Assembly: GCA_026545765.1 (NCBI GenBank)
Contig: CM048840.1
Coordinates: 45,342,959-45,406,958, forward strand
Length of the DNA: 64,000 nt
Reading direction: 5' to 3'
Origin: Plantago major
Taxonomy: Eukaryota; Streptophyta; Magnoliopsida; Lamiales; Plantaginaceae
The notes under the pieces were generated by a model. It did no database searches. It saw only the letters and a list, made by a program, of their open reading frames with translations, and was not told the DNA's origin. The position numbers were made by a program, and so were the translations under genes. Below are positions 43,124 to 53,363 of the stretch, in pieces. Positions within the stretch are counted from its first letter, which is position 1. Every line of letters begins with the position of its first letter.

Positions 43124-45429
43124 TGAATTCCAGTCAAATTGATTTTAGCCCTGGCTCTCCGGCTAGGCAAAAGATTAGAACTGAATTCAATTTACCCAGA
43201 TGGGAACCTTTTAAAAATTGGTTTTTTACAAACTTCTCTTCAACAGAGAAAACTTCTATTCAAAATGAATTTTATAAAGATTGTGAAAAACACAATACTC
43301 CAATTCCTTTTGTTCCATGGTTTGTCTCTAAATATGTGGAACAATATATTTCAGTATTAGAAAGAAATTATAAACTTTCGACAGGGAGGAATTTACAACA
43401 AGTTTATCCTCCGCAACAGTCTTTTCAAATTGAAAAAGGAAATCATAGTTTCCTAGCTTTTGCGAAACTACTGGAAGATGAAACTCTACCAGTAACCTGT
43501 AAACAAATTAACAGGATGATTGAACAACAGAATTATACTAATCTGTTTATAAATGTTCTTGGAGAACATCTAACTTCTCTAAGTGAAAGGGTGGATTTAG
43601 TTTTAAAAACTATTAACCCTGATTCTTCTTTAAATTCAAATGTTTCTGTAAAAGAAAAGGAGAAGGAGTTACGCTGTCCTAATATTCAACCACCTCCTGA
43701 AATTTCAGATTTTAAATTAAAGTCTATGAAAGAACTTGAAAAGTTCTTAACTGAAAAATTTAAAGATATGAAACTTACAACTCTTCATGATGTTGTAAAA
43801 GAAAATCCTGATTACAAAGAAGTGATCAGTGATGAAATTAACAAGTTGGGAAAATGGGCTGATAGACCAACCCAACGTATGTACTATTATAGGAGACCTT
43901 CTCCTATAGATACCTTGCATGAAGAGCAAGAGTACATACTAAATAACAGTTACAATGGTAAAAACATCTATGAATGGAATTTAGATGCTTATGCTGATAG
44001 GCAGATTTATAATATGATTCATAGAATGCTTATGTATTCCACTATTTGTAAAAAAAATGGCAACACTGATAAAAATGTTGCAAAAATGATTGTCGCTGGT
44101 TTTACAGGACAATTAAAAGGTTGGTGGGATAATTATCTTTCACCAGAAGGGAAAAATCATATTTTTAATACTGTAAAACAAGAGGATGGTAGTACTATTG
44201 AAAATGCAGTCTATACTCTTGTTGTTACTATTATTGAACATTTCACCGGAAGATATTCCGATAATAGCGAAAATATTAGAACTGTTTTACAAAACTTAAG
44301 ATGTAAAACTTTAACTGATTTTCGATGGTATAAAGATACCTTTTTAAATAGGGTAATGGAATTACCTGAATGTAATAGTTCTCATTGGAAATCAAAGTTC
44401 ATTGATGGACTTCATGCATTATTTGCAGAAAGGGTTAGGAAAAATCTTAGAAAAGATAAAATTTCTATCCCTTATGAAAATTATACTTATGGCAAGTTAA
44501 TTGGAACTTGTATTCAAGAAGGTTTAGCCTTATGTAATGAGATTAAATTAAATCAACAAATTAAAAGACAGAACTTGAAAGAAAAAGTCCAGTTGGGACA
44601 GTTCTGTGATCAATTTGGGATGGATGTTCCATCCACTTCTAAACCTCATAAGTCGAAAGAAAAATCGACTTATAAACCAAAAAAGAAGACACATTACTCT
44701 CCTAGGAAATTAGAAATCCGTAAACAAAGAAGAGAAGATAGAGAAGAAAGAAAACGGATTCGAAAGAAACTAATAGTTTGCCGAGCTTGTGGAAAACTTG
44801 GTCATTTTGCAACACAATGTTGGACCAAGAGAAAATTAAACAGATTAAAAGCTGATAATGATTTGAAAGAAACTCTTTCAAAGATTCTTTTAAATTCTGA
44901 TGAAGAAAAGAGTAATAACTCTTCTGATGATTCAGATACTTCTAATAGTACTAATAGTACTGAAGAAGAGAACTTAAAAGTTCTTGATCAAGAATCGGTA
45001 ATATCTGATTCAGAGTCAGAGTGTGAACCTTGTATTCTTGGACAGGCTTGTATCAAGAAACAAGAAAACACAGACGACAGAAAATTCTTTAATAAAGAAT
45101 TTTATAATATTCTATCTCAGTTTCAAGGAACTGATTTAAATGTCTTAGACGGTAATAATATTATCGAGTTTCTAAAGACAATTAAAGATCATGAGTTACG
45201 ATCTAAGATAATAGATCAGATGGATAATATTCCAAGTACTTCTTCAACTCTGCCAGAACCAATGGTTTCTCCAGAGAATTTAAAAAATGATGAGCCTTAC
45301 TCAATGACAGAAGTTTATAAACTTCTAAAACAGAGAAGGACAGTTGAATCTCCAACTTCTACTCATGATTTAGAAATGGAAGTTGAAAATCTCAAAAAAG
45401 AGATTCAGTTTTTTGAAAAAAGAAAATAA
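43123..45429 (+). CDS. CP: Virus copy 1 coat (capsid) protein ORF
   Basis: A 768-codon open frame whose ATG overlaps the MP stop by one base. The central part (residues about 220-480) is Lys/Asp-rich with tryptophans (GQLKGWWDNYL near residue 327) as in caulimovirid capsid cores. A zinc knuckle CRACGKLGHFATQC lies at residues 553-566, preceded by a basic stretch (residues 505-548) and followed by a Ser/Asp/Glu-rich acidic tail. It would package the viral RNA/DNA. In copy 2 the same C-terminal sequence runs directly into the protease frame, so this stop at 45427-45429 results from an added T near 45411 and the natural product was probably a CP-Pol polyprotein or close coupling. Confidence 0.88.
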   Translation: MNSSQIDFSPGSPARQKIRTEFNLPRWEPFKNWFFTNFSSTEKTSIQNEFYKDCEKHNTPIPFVPWFVSKYVEQYISVLERNYKLSTGRNLQQVYPPQQSFQIEKGNHSFLAFAKLLEDETLPVTCKQINRMIEQQNYTNLFINVLGEHLTSLSERVDLVLKTINPDSSLNSNVSVKEKEKELRCPNIQPPPEISDFKLKSMKELEKFLTEKFKDMKLTTLHDVVKENPDYKEVISDEINKLGKWADRPTQRMYYYRRPSPIDTLHEEQEYILNNSYNGKNIYEWNLDAYADRQIYNMIHRMLMYSTICKKNGNTDKNVAKMIVAGFTGQLKGWWDNYLSPEGKNHIFNTVKQEDGSTIENAVYTLVVTIIEHFTGRYSDNSENIRTVLQNLRCKTLTDFRWYKDTFLNRVMELPECNSSHWKSKFIDGLHALFAERVRKNLRKDKISIPYENYTYGKLIGTCIQEGLALCNEIKLNQQIKRQNLKEKVQLGQFCDQFGMDVPSTSKPHKSKEKSTYKPKKKTHYSPRKLEIRKQRREDREERKRIRKKLIVCRACGKLGHFATQCWTKRKLNRLKADNDLKETLSKILLNSDEEKSNNSSDDSDTSNSTNSTEEENLKVLDQESVISDSESECEPCILGQACIKKQENTDDRKFFNKEFYNILSQFQGTDLNVLDGNNIIEFLKTIKDHELRSKIIDQMDNIPSTSSTLPEPMVSPENLKNDEPYSMTEVYKLLKQRRTVESPTSTHDLEMEVENLKKEIQFFEKRK

Positions 45430-47954
45430 GTTAATAGACTATCGAGTTTCTAAACTTGAAAATTATAAAAAAGAGACTGATCAGTCTACCCAGTCTACTA
45501 CTAGTGAATCGAGTCAAAGTAAAAAGGCTCAATGTTTTGATTCACAAGTAGATGATAATTTTTTTATCAACTTTAGAGATGGTTATATCACAGGAATGGT
45601 ATGTTAAAATTACTTTCTTAATTGATAATTACTTTTCAAAAGATTTGACTGCTCTCATAGATAGTGGTGCAGATTTGAATGTTATACAGGAAGGATTAAT
45701 TCCTACAAAGCATTTTTATAAAACTACTCATACTCTTTCTCATGCCGGAGGAGAAAAATTAAATATAAAATATAAGCTTCCTAAAGCTTTTATCTGTATT
45801 GATAAAAACTGTATTCAAACCAGTTTTTTACTAACAAAGGATATTTCTAATCAAGTAATACTTGGTACACCTTTTATTTCAAAAATTTATCCTTTTACCC
45901 ATGTGGATAATTCTGGTATTACTGGAACTTTTCAAGGTGGGAAAATTCATTTAAATTTTATTACAAAACCATTTCATAGAATGTTACATGAAATGTATGA
46001 TCATCTGACTTTAAAGAAAAACCAGATGAATTTCTTAAAACAAGAAATAAACTCTTTGACTATTGAAGAAAAACTTCAAAATCCCAAATTACAAGGGAAG
46101 ATTAGATTGATTGAAAATCAACTTTCTCTAGAAATCTGTAATGACCATCCTAATGCTTTCTGGAATAGAAAGAAGCATGTGGTCAGTCTTCCTTATGAAG
46201 AAGATTTTGATGAAAAAAGAATTCCGACAAAGGCAAGACCTTGTCAAATGAATTCAGAGTATTTAGAACTCTGTAAAAAAGAAATTGATTCTTTATTACA
46301 AAAGGGTCTGATAAGCCCTTCTCAATCTCCTTGGTCTTGTACAGCCTTTTATGTTAATAAACATAGTGAACAGGAAAGAGGAGTTCCTAGATTAGTTATA
46401 AATTATAAACCCCTTAATAAGGTTTTAAAATGGATTAGGCATCCTATTCCGAATAAAAAAGATCTTTTAGAAAGACTTTATGATTCAATTTTATTTTCAA
46501 AATTTGACTTAAAGTCAGGTTATTGGCAAGTTCAAATTGAACTAAAGGATAGGTATAAAACAGCCTTTAATGTTCCAATAGGACATTACGAATGGAATGT
46601 AATGCCATTTGGTTTGAAAAATGCTCCTTCTGAATTTAAGAAAATTATGAATGATATTTTTACTCCTTATAGTGATTTTATATTAGTCTATATTGATGAT
46701 ATCCTAGTTTTCTCAAAGGATATTGAATCCCATTTCAAACATTTGGATATCTTAAAGAAGATAGTCATACAGAGTGGTTTAGTTATATCAAAACCAAAGA
46801 TGTTTTTGTTTCAGACAAAAATTAGATTTTTAGGTCATTATATTGAAAAAAGTAATATTATCCCAATAAATAGAAGCATTGATTTTGCTGACAAATTTTC
46901 TGATGAAATAACTATTAAAACCCAGTTACAGAGGTTTTTAGGAAGTTTGAATTATATCTTTTCTCATTATAAAGATATAGCTCAAGATACTGCTATCTTA
47001 TATGATAGACTTAAAAAGGATCCAAAGCCTTGGTTTGATCATCATACTCAGGCTGTTAGTAAATTAAAAGAAAAAGTGAAAACTTTGCCTTGTCTTATGT
47101 TGAGTAATCCCTCATGGGATAAATCTGTTGAAACAGATGCTTTTAATATAGATTATGGGGGAATTCTTAAACAGATCGATCCTCATAATAAACAAGAATA
47201 TCTTGTTAGGCTTTATTCTGAAAAGTGGAATAATAATCAGAAAAACTACGCCACTATTGCTAAAGAAATATTTTCAACCATAAAATGTGTTTTAAAATTT
47301 CCAGATGGTTTATATAATCAAAAAACAGATTATGATTCTGCAAAGATTATGTTTTTTAAAAACTTTAAATATGAAGTTTTTAGACAAATATTTGTAAAAT
47401 GGAAAGATGATATCAGTCTCCCAGATTCTTTAATGTTTGAAGATATGATTGCAGGAATGTACTTGCAAAGAAGAAATTCCTCCTCTGATAGAGGAAAAGG
47501 AAGTCAGGAAAGTGGATTAGATAAAGGAAAGCTTATAGCTTTACCATCACAAGGAAGTCAGGAAAGTGGATTAGATAAAGGAAAGCTTATAGCTTTACCA
47601 TCACAAGATAAAGGAAAGCTTATAGCTTTACCATCACCAGAATCTGAGACTTATAGCTCAGAAGAGTACCAAAAATTTCTTGAGTACAAAAGAAAAAAGG
47701 GAAAATTCCCATCTTTTACTAATTCAGTAAAAGAAGAAAAAATTGATTATGTTAAAAACAAAAATCAGGAAGTAATACTTCTGCTTGAAATAAGAGATGT
47801 ACAATGGGCAAGGGAACTTTGGTCATCATGGTCTAAATATTTAGACAAAGATAAAGCATTATATGCTTCAGGACATGATAAAATAAGATCCTTCTATGAA
47901 AGTATTCTTTCAGAAACAGAGTCTTGTGAAATAAATTATTTCTCAAAGACATAG
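45430..47954 (+). pseudogene. Virus copy 1 Pol: protease, reverse transcriptase, RNase H (interrupted)
   Basis: The main register runs from 45552 to the TAG at 47952-47954. Aspartic protease: DSGAD at residues 37-41. RT: KARPCQM, LVINYKPLNK, FDLKSGYWQV and the catalytic YIDD at residues 380-383. RNase H: acidic residues in ETDA (about 529), the KEI helix and TDYDSAK. Compared with copy 2 an extra T near 45557 shifts the frame from the coat ORF, and 12 bases are missing within RNase H near 47321. The end of RNase H is shortened and fuses to a 54 bp repeat tract. This would copy pregenomic RNA into DNA in the cytoplasm; this copy cannot make it intact. Confidence 0.88.
47499..47637 (+). repeat. 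In-frame 54 bp tandem repeat after RNase H
   Basis: Two full units of 18 codons (GSQESGLDKGKLIALPSQ) and a third shortened unit (DKGKLIALPS) starting at 47499, 47553 and 47608. All keep the reading frame. Confidence 0.97.
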
Positions 47955-48590
47955 AAGGAAGTTTATAACTTCAGAAAAATTTATATTAAGAAGATTATAT
48001 CTTCTGAGGATTGGGGATTTGAACCATCCAGTGAAAGGGAATTTTACTCTCCCAACAACAAAAATCCTATAAAATATAATTATTGGGATTACATTGAAGC
48101 ATTTAATAAAGTGCTACTATGTGATAATGATCAACATAGAAAGAAATACTCGTGGTTGATAACCATTGACAGTGCAGTTTACATACAAAACTGGCAAAGA
48201 ATACCCAACTGGTTTATAACCTGGTGGATGAATTTTGGAACTATGGAAGTTATACTTCCTCAAAACTTTTCAACTTTATTTTTAAGTTGGAAGAAGGTTA
48301 CTCCTAAAAAGGATATTCCTCGAGAGTATTACTCTTTATATTTCTTAATGGAATTTTCCATATCCTAGATTTGGAAATGGATACCTATTATCGGTTATAC
48401 CGAAAATGAGATACCATGTATCAAAAAATCATCTTATACGAAGTTTTGGGAAAAAATGAATGAAGAGAACCCAAAAACCAAGCAATTATATTGTATTGAC
48501 ACTATAAATTTTATAGAAAAAAGAATTAGATTATATCAAGAGGAAAGAAATATGAAGGTCCAATATGCAGTTCGACGATTGCCAGAATGA
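47640..48590 (+). pseudogene. Virus copy 1 post-Pol ORF, unknown function
   Basis: Continues the Pol register: after the TAG at 47952 it is open to 48368, then shows another stop and fragments to about 48590. It is rich in Lys, aromatic residues and tryptophan (for example WARELWSSWSKYL near 47805 and IPNWFITWWMNFG near 48201). I recognise no domain. Its place, between Pol and the promoter, is where several caulimovirids carry an ORF for an inclusion body/transactivator or an unknown protein, but no transactivator motif is visible. It is not present in copy 2. Confidence 0.55.
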
Positions 48591-48882
48591 TCAAGAGACT
48601 GATCAAATTCTACAAGAAGTCTACATAGAAGACAAATTTGAAAAGAAGATGGAATCTTTCCACTATCAATTGATTATGATGACAAGACTAAAGATGATAA
48701 TGATAGAAGACATCTTACTAATACATAACGTGACTTCTTTCATTCCACAAGAAGCCAAAGTGGCTAAAAGCCAAAGAAGGAAAAGAACGGAGCAAGATTA
48801 AAGAAGAAACAGATAGTGACATGTTTGGAATTAAATTCCAAAGATAGTGACAGATTTTAGCTCCTGAGAATCAAATTCTCTC
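48591..48882 (+). other. Virus copy 1 3' region upstream of promoter
   Basis: About 290 bp, A-rich, with a 78-codon frame (48565-48801) of Lys/Glu/Ile-rich text that could be the end of the post-Pol ORF after a frameshift. Expected to hold upstream promoter elements; no classical as-1 TGACG pair could be pointed to except CGTGACTTC near 48730. Confidence 0.45.
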
Positions 48883-48890
48883 TATAAATA
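48883..48890 (+). promoter_or_regulatory. Virus pregenomic RNA promoter TATA box
   Basis: TATAAATA in TTCTCTCTATAAATAAGAAG, followed by a GAAGGCAGAAG repeat near the expected start of transcription (about 48915). It is the counterpart of the CaMV 35S core promoter by position: after the last ORF and before the leader. Confidence 0.85.
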
Positions 48891-48914
48891 AGAAGAAGGC
48901 AGAAGGAAGAAGGC

Positions 48915-49560
48915 AGAAGCTGGATACCCATCCATTGTATACACACCGAAGCCAACTCTCCCATACACTCTCCCTTCAGTTTTTAAATTTTTAGTATTTG
49001 TAATTAAGTTTGAAGTTTGTGCTTGGAGTACAACTTGTAAGTACTCTCTTTTATTTTTAATTTTGTAATATATTTTTATATATCAATGAAAATTAGCCTC
49101 ATGATAGGCTAAACGTTTGGTTTGTGTTAAGACAGGTCTAAATTATGTATTTACTATAACTCTGGCAAAAATGTTTTGCTGTTCATCCGGTCACTATTCA
49201 TGGTTACTATTCACGGCGGAATTATGAATTAATCTAAGACTTTTACTATTTACTAAGAATGAGACCAGAGAAGGTTTTGTATTAATCAGGCATGTTGATA
49301 TATTCCGATAGACATATGAAGGCACTGTTTGCCCCTCTAAAGCCGAAAGAAATGGCGTCTCTGGGCTGTTTTTGTGCTGATAATTATGTCTTCAGAAATA
49401 TCTTGATATTGACAGATTTTATACAAGTAATCAGTCCTGATGTCATCTCTATCTTAGTCGGTAGTCTGAGTCTGGATTAATGAAGTGATTCTAAAGTTTG
49501 AATATTGTAGCCAATATGAATAAATCAAAGAAGCTTTGTGACCCGATCCCTACAGCCGAG
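48915..49560 (+). other. Virus leader of copy 2 (complete, about 650 nt)
   Basis: From the presumed start of transcription to the last base before the primer site position. It contains a 62-codon short ORF (about 49292-49480, ending [10 protein letters not shown]) whose last 33 codons are also kept in copy 1 (41801-41900). A T/A-rich segment at 49030-49090 could hold the polyadenylation signal in the terminal redundancy. The leader ends at GCCGAG, exactly before the first base of the missing primer site. Confidence 0.75.
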
Positions 49561-50936
49561 AAATGTTCTTGGAGAACATCTAACTTCTCTAAGTGAAAGG
49601 GTGGATTTAGTTTTAAAAACTATTAACCCTGATTCTTCTTTAAATTCAAATGTTTCTGTAAAAGAAAAGGAGAAGGAACAGGATTCTGCCTGTCCTAATA
49701 TTCAACCACCTCCACGAAATTTGATTTTAAATTAAAGTCTATGAAAGAACTTGAAAAGTTCTTAACTGAAAAATTTAAAGATATGAAACTTACAACTCTT
49801 CATGATGTTGTAAAAGAAAATCCTGATTACAAAGAAGTGATCAGTGATGAAATTAACAAGTTGGGAAAATGGGCTGATAGATCAACCCAACGTATGTACT
49901 ATTATAGGAGACCTTCTCCTATAGATACCTTGCATGAAGAGCAAGAGTACATACTAAATAACAGTTACAATGTTAAAAACATCTATGAATGGAATTTAGA
50001 TGCTTATGCTGATAGGCAGATTTATAATATGATTCATAGAATGCCTATGTATTCCAATATTTGTAAAACAAATGGCAACACTGATAAAAATGTTGCAAAA
50101 ATGATTGTCGCTGGTTTTACAGGACAATTAAAAGGTTGGTGGGATAATTATCTTTCACCAGAAGGGATAAATCATATTTTTAATACTGTAAAACAAGAGG
50201 ATGGTAGTACTATTGAAAATGCAGTCTATACTCTTGTTGTTACTACTATTGAACATTTCACCGGAAGATATTCCGATAATAGCGAAAATATTAGAACTGT
50301 TTTACAAAACTTAAGATGTAAAACTTTAACTGATTTTCGATGGTATAAAGATACCTTTTTAAATAGGGTAATGGAATTACCTGAATGTAATAGTTCTCAT
50401 TGGAAATCAAAGTTCATTGATGGACTTCCTGCATTATTTGCAGAAAGGGTTAGGAAAAATCTTAGAAAAGATAAAGTTTCTATCACTTATGAAAATTATA
50501 CTTATGGCAAGTTAATTGGAACTTGCATTCAAGAAGGTTTAGCCTTATGTAATGAGATTAAATTAAATCAACAAATTAAAAGACAGAACTTGAAAGAAAA
50601 AGCCTAGTTGGGACAGTTCTGTGATCAATTTGGGATGGATGTTCCATCCACTTCTAAACCTCATAAGTCGAAAGAAAAATCGACTTATAAACCAAAAAAG
50701 AAGAGACATTACTCTCCTAGGAAATTAGAAATCCGTAAACACAGAAGAGAAGATAGAGAAGAAAAGCGGATTGAAAGAAACTAATAGTTTGCGAAGCTTG
50801 TGGAAAACTTGGTCATGTTGCAACACAATGTTGGACCAAGAGAAAATTAAAAGCAGTTAAAAGTCGATAATGATTTGAAAGAAACTCTTTCAAAGATTCT
50901 TTTAAATTCGATGAAGAAAGAGTAATAACTCTTCCG
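49561..50936 (+). pseudogene. CP: Virus copy 2 coat protein remnant
   Basis: Lacks the first 143 codons of the coat ORF. The longest open part is 49741-50607, ending in a TAG where copy 1 has a glutamine codon. Between 50608 and 50936, covering the basic region and zinc knuckle, there are several one- and two-base gains and losses relative to copy 1, and the knuckle is disturbed. Further changes at 49676-49730 break the start. These differences cluster at CTG, CAG and CCG words. Confidence 0.85.
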
Positions 50937-52478
50937 ATGATTCGAGATACTTCTAATAGTACTAATAGTACTGAAGAAGAGAACTTAAAAGTTCTTGATC
51001 AAGAATCGGTAATATCTGATTCAGAGTCAGAGTGTGAACCTTGTATTCTTGGACAGGCTTGTATCAAGAAACAAGAAAACACAGACGACAGTAAATTCTT
51101 TAATAAAGAATTTTATAATATTCTATCTCAGTTTCAAGGAACTGATTTAAATGTCTTAGACGGTAATAATATTATCGAGTTTCTAAAGACAATTAAAGAT
51201 CATGAGTTACGATCTAAAATAATAGATCAGATGGATAATATTCCAAGTACTTCTTCAACTCTGCCAGAACCAATGGTTTCTCCAGAGAATTTAAAAAATG
51301 ATGAGCCTTACTCAATGACAGAAGTTTATAAACTTCTAAAACAGAGAAGGACAGTTGAATCTCCAACTTCTACTCATGATTTAGAAATGGAAGTTGAAAA
51401 TCTCAAAAAAGAGATTCAGTTTTTGAAAAAAGAAAATAAGTTAATAGACTATCGAGTTTCTAAACTTGAAAATTATAAAAAAGAGACTGATCAGTCTACC
51501 CAGTCTACTACTAGTGAATCGAGTCAAAGTAAAAAGGCTCAATGTTTTGATTCACAAGTAGATGATAATTTTTTATCAACTTTAGAGATGGTTATATCCC
51601 AGAAATGGTATGTTAAAATTACTTTGTTAATTGATAATTACTTTTCAAAAGATTTGACTGCTCTCATAGATAGTGGTGCAGATTTGAATGTTATACAGGA
51701 AGGATTAATTCCTACAAAGTATTTTTATAAAACTACTCATACTCTTTCTCATGCTGGAGGAGAAAAATTAAATATAAAATATAAGCTTCCTAAAGCTTTT
51801 ATCTGTATTGATAAAAACTGTATTCAAACCAGTTTTTTACTAACAAAGGATATTTCTAATCAAGTAATACTTGGTACTCCTTTTATCTCGAAAATTTATC
51901 CTTTTACCCATGTGGATAATTCCGGTATTACTGGAACTTTTCAAGGTGGGAAAATTCATTTAAATTTTATTACAAAACCATTTCATAGAATGTTACATGA
52001 AATGTATGATCATCTGACTTTAAAGAAAAACCAGATGAATTTCTTAAAACAAGAAATAAACTCTTTGACTATTGAAGAAAAACTTCAAAATCCCAAATTA
52101 CAAGGGAAGATCAGATTGATTGAAAATCAACTTTTTCTAGAAATCTGTAATGACCATCCTAATGCTTTCTGGAATAGAAGGAAGCATGTGGTCAGTCTTC
52201 CTTATGAAGAAGATTTTGATGAAAAGAGAATTCCGACAAAGGCAAGACCTTGTCAAATGAATTCAGAGTATTTAGAACTCTGTAAAAAAGAAATTGATTC
52301 TTTATTACAAAAGGGTCTGATAAGCCCTTCTCAATCTCCTTGGTCTTGTACAGCCTTTTATGTTAATAAACATAGTGAGCAGGAAAGAGGAGTTCCTAGA
52401 TTAGTTATAAATTATAAACCCCTTAATAAGGTTTTAAAATGGATTAGGCATCCTATTACGAATAAAAATTTGACTTAA
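50937..52478 (+). pseudogene. Virus copy 2 coat C-terminus fused in frame to protease and RT start
   Basis: A 513-codon open frame that begins in the acidic tail of the coat protein, passes without a stop into the protease (DSGAD), and reaches the RT fingers (KARPCQM, LVINYKPLNK). It shows that coat and Pol belong to one reading frame in this virus. It ends shortly after RHPI because about 43 bp are deleted near 52470 relative to copy 1 (46453-46500), within an A/T-rich stretch with short homology at the ends. Confidence 0.88.
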
Positions 52479-53363
52479 AGTCAGGTTATTGGCAAGTTCA
52501 TATTGAACAAAAGGATAGGTATAAGACAGCCTTTAATGTTCCAATAGGACATTATGTATGGAATGTAATGCCATTTGGTTTGAAAAATGCTCCTTCTGAA
52601 TTTGAGAAAATTATGAATGATATTTTTACTCCTTATAGTGATTTTATATTAGTTTATATTGATGATATCCTAGTTTTCTCAAAGGATATTGAATCCCATT
52701 TTAAACATTTGGATATCTTAAAAAAAATAGTCATACAGAGTGGTTTAGTTATATCAAAACCAAAGATGTTTTTGTTTCAGACAAAAACTAGATTTTTGGG
52801 TCATTATATTGAAAAAAGTAATATTATCCCAATAAATAGAAGCATTGATTTTGCTGACAAATTTCCTGATGAAATAACTAATAAAACCCAGTTACAGAGA
52901 TTTTTAGGAAGTTTGAATTATATCTCTTCTTATTATAAAGACATAGCTCAATATACTGCTATCTTATATGATAGACTTAAAAAGGATCCAAAGCCTTGGT
53001 CTGATCATCATACTCAGGCTGTTAGGAAATTAATTGAAAAGGTGAAAACTTTGCCTTGTCTTATGTTGAGTAATCCCTCATGGGATAAATCTGTTGAAAC
53101 AGATGCTTCTGATATAGGTTATGGAGGAATTCTTAAACAAATTGATCCTCATAATAAACAAGAATATCTTGTTCGTTTCTATTCTGGCAAATGGAATAAC
53201 AGTCAGAAAAATTATGCCACAATTGCTAAAGAGATACTTTCAATTGTCAAATGTGTCTTAAAATTTCAAGATGATTTATATAATCAAAAATTTATTATAA
53301 AGACAGATTGTAATTCTGCAAAGTTCATGTTTAACAAAGATTTTAAACATGATGTTTCTGCTG
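52479..53363 (+). pseudogene. Virus copy 2 RT palm and RNase H remnant
   Basis: The register changes after the 43 bp deletion; the open part 52568-53371 starts at MPFGLKNAPSEF and includes the YIDD site, the RT thumb and most of RNase H with ETDAS, the KEI helix and the TDCNSAK acidic site, better preserved than in copy 1. It is cut near 53363 and followed by unrelated sequence. Confidence 0.88.

Larger units (their letters stand above)
41801..49380 (+). mobile_element. Endogenous pararetrovirus (Caulimoviridae), copy 1, one full 7580 bp unit
   Basis: Order: partial leader, tRNA-Met primer site, movement protein, coat protein with zinc knuckle, protease-RT-RNase H, a further ORF, promoter and start of the leader of the next copy. 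Base 41801 corresponds to 49381, without indels to the primer site, giving a unit of 7580 bp, a usual caulimovirid genome size. There are no LTRs. Separate MP and CP-Pol frames with a post-Pol ORF do not match Caulimovirus or Badnavirus layout and recall endogenous groups such as Florendovirus-like viruses; the genus is not settled. Both ORF1 and Pol are interrupted. Confidence 0.93.
49381..53363 (+). mobile_element. Endogenous pararetrovirus, copy 2, deleted
   Basis: Head-to-tail with copy 1 and similar by eye at a few differences per hundred bases. The leader 49381-49560 is joined to the base equivalent to 43551 of copy 1, deleting 1570 bp (primer site, MP, start of CP). It continues through CP and Pol with further breaks and ends within RNase H near 53363 at the boundary of element G. 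Confidence 0.93.

Noticed and set aside
43123..53363. A replication-competent virus
   Set aside because: Copy 1 has broken MP and Pol and a shortened RNase H; copy 2 lacks the primer site, MP, coat start and end of Pol.
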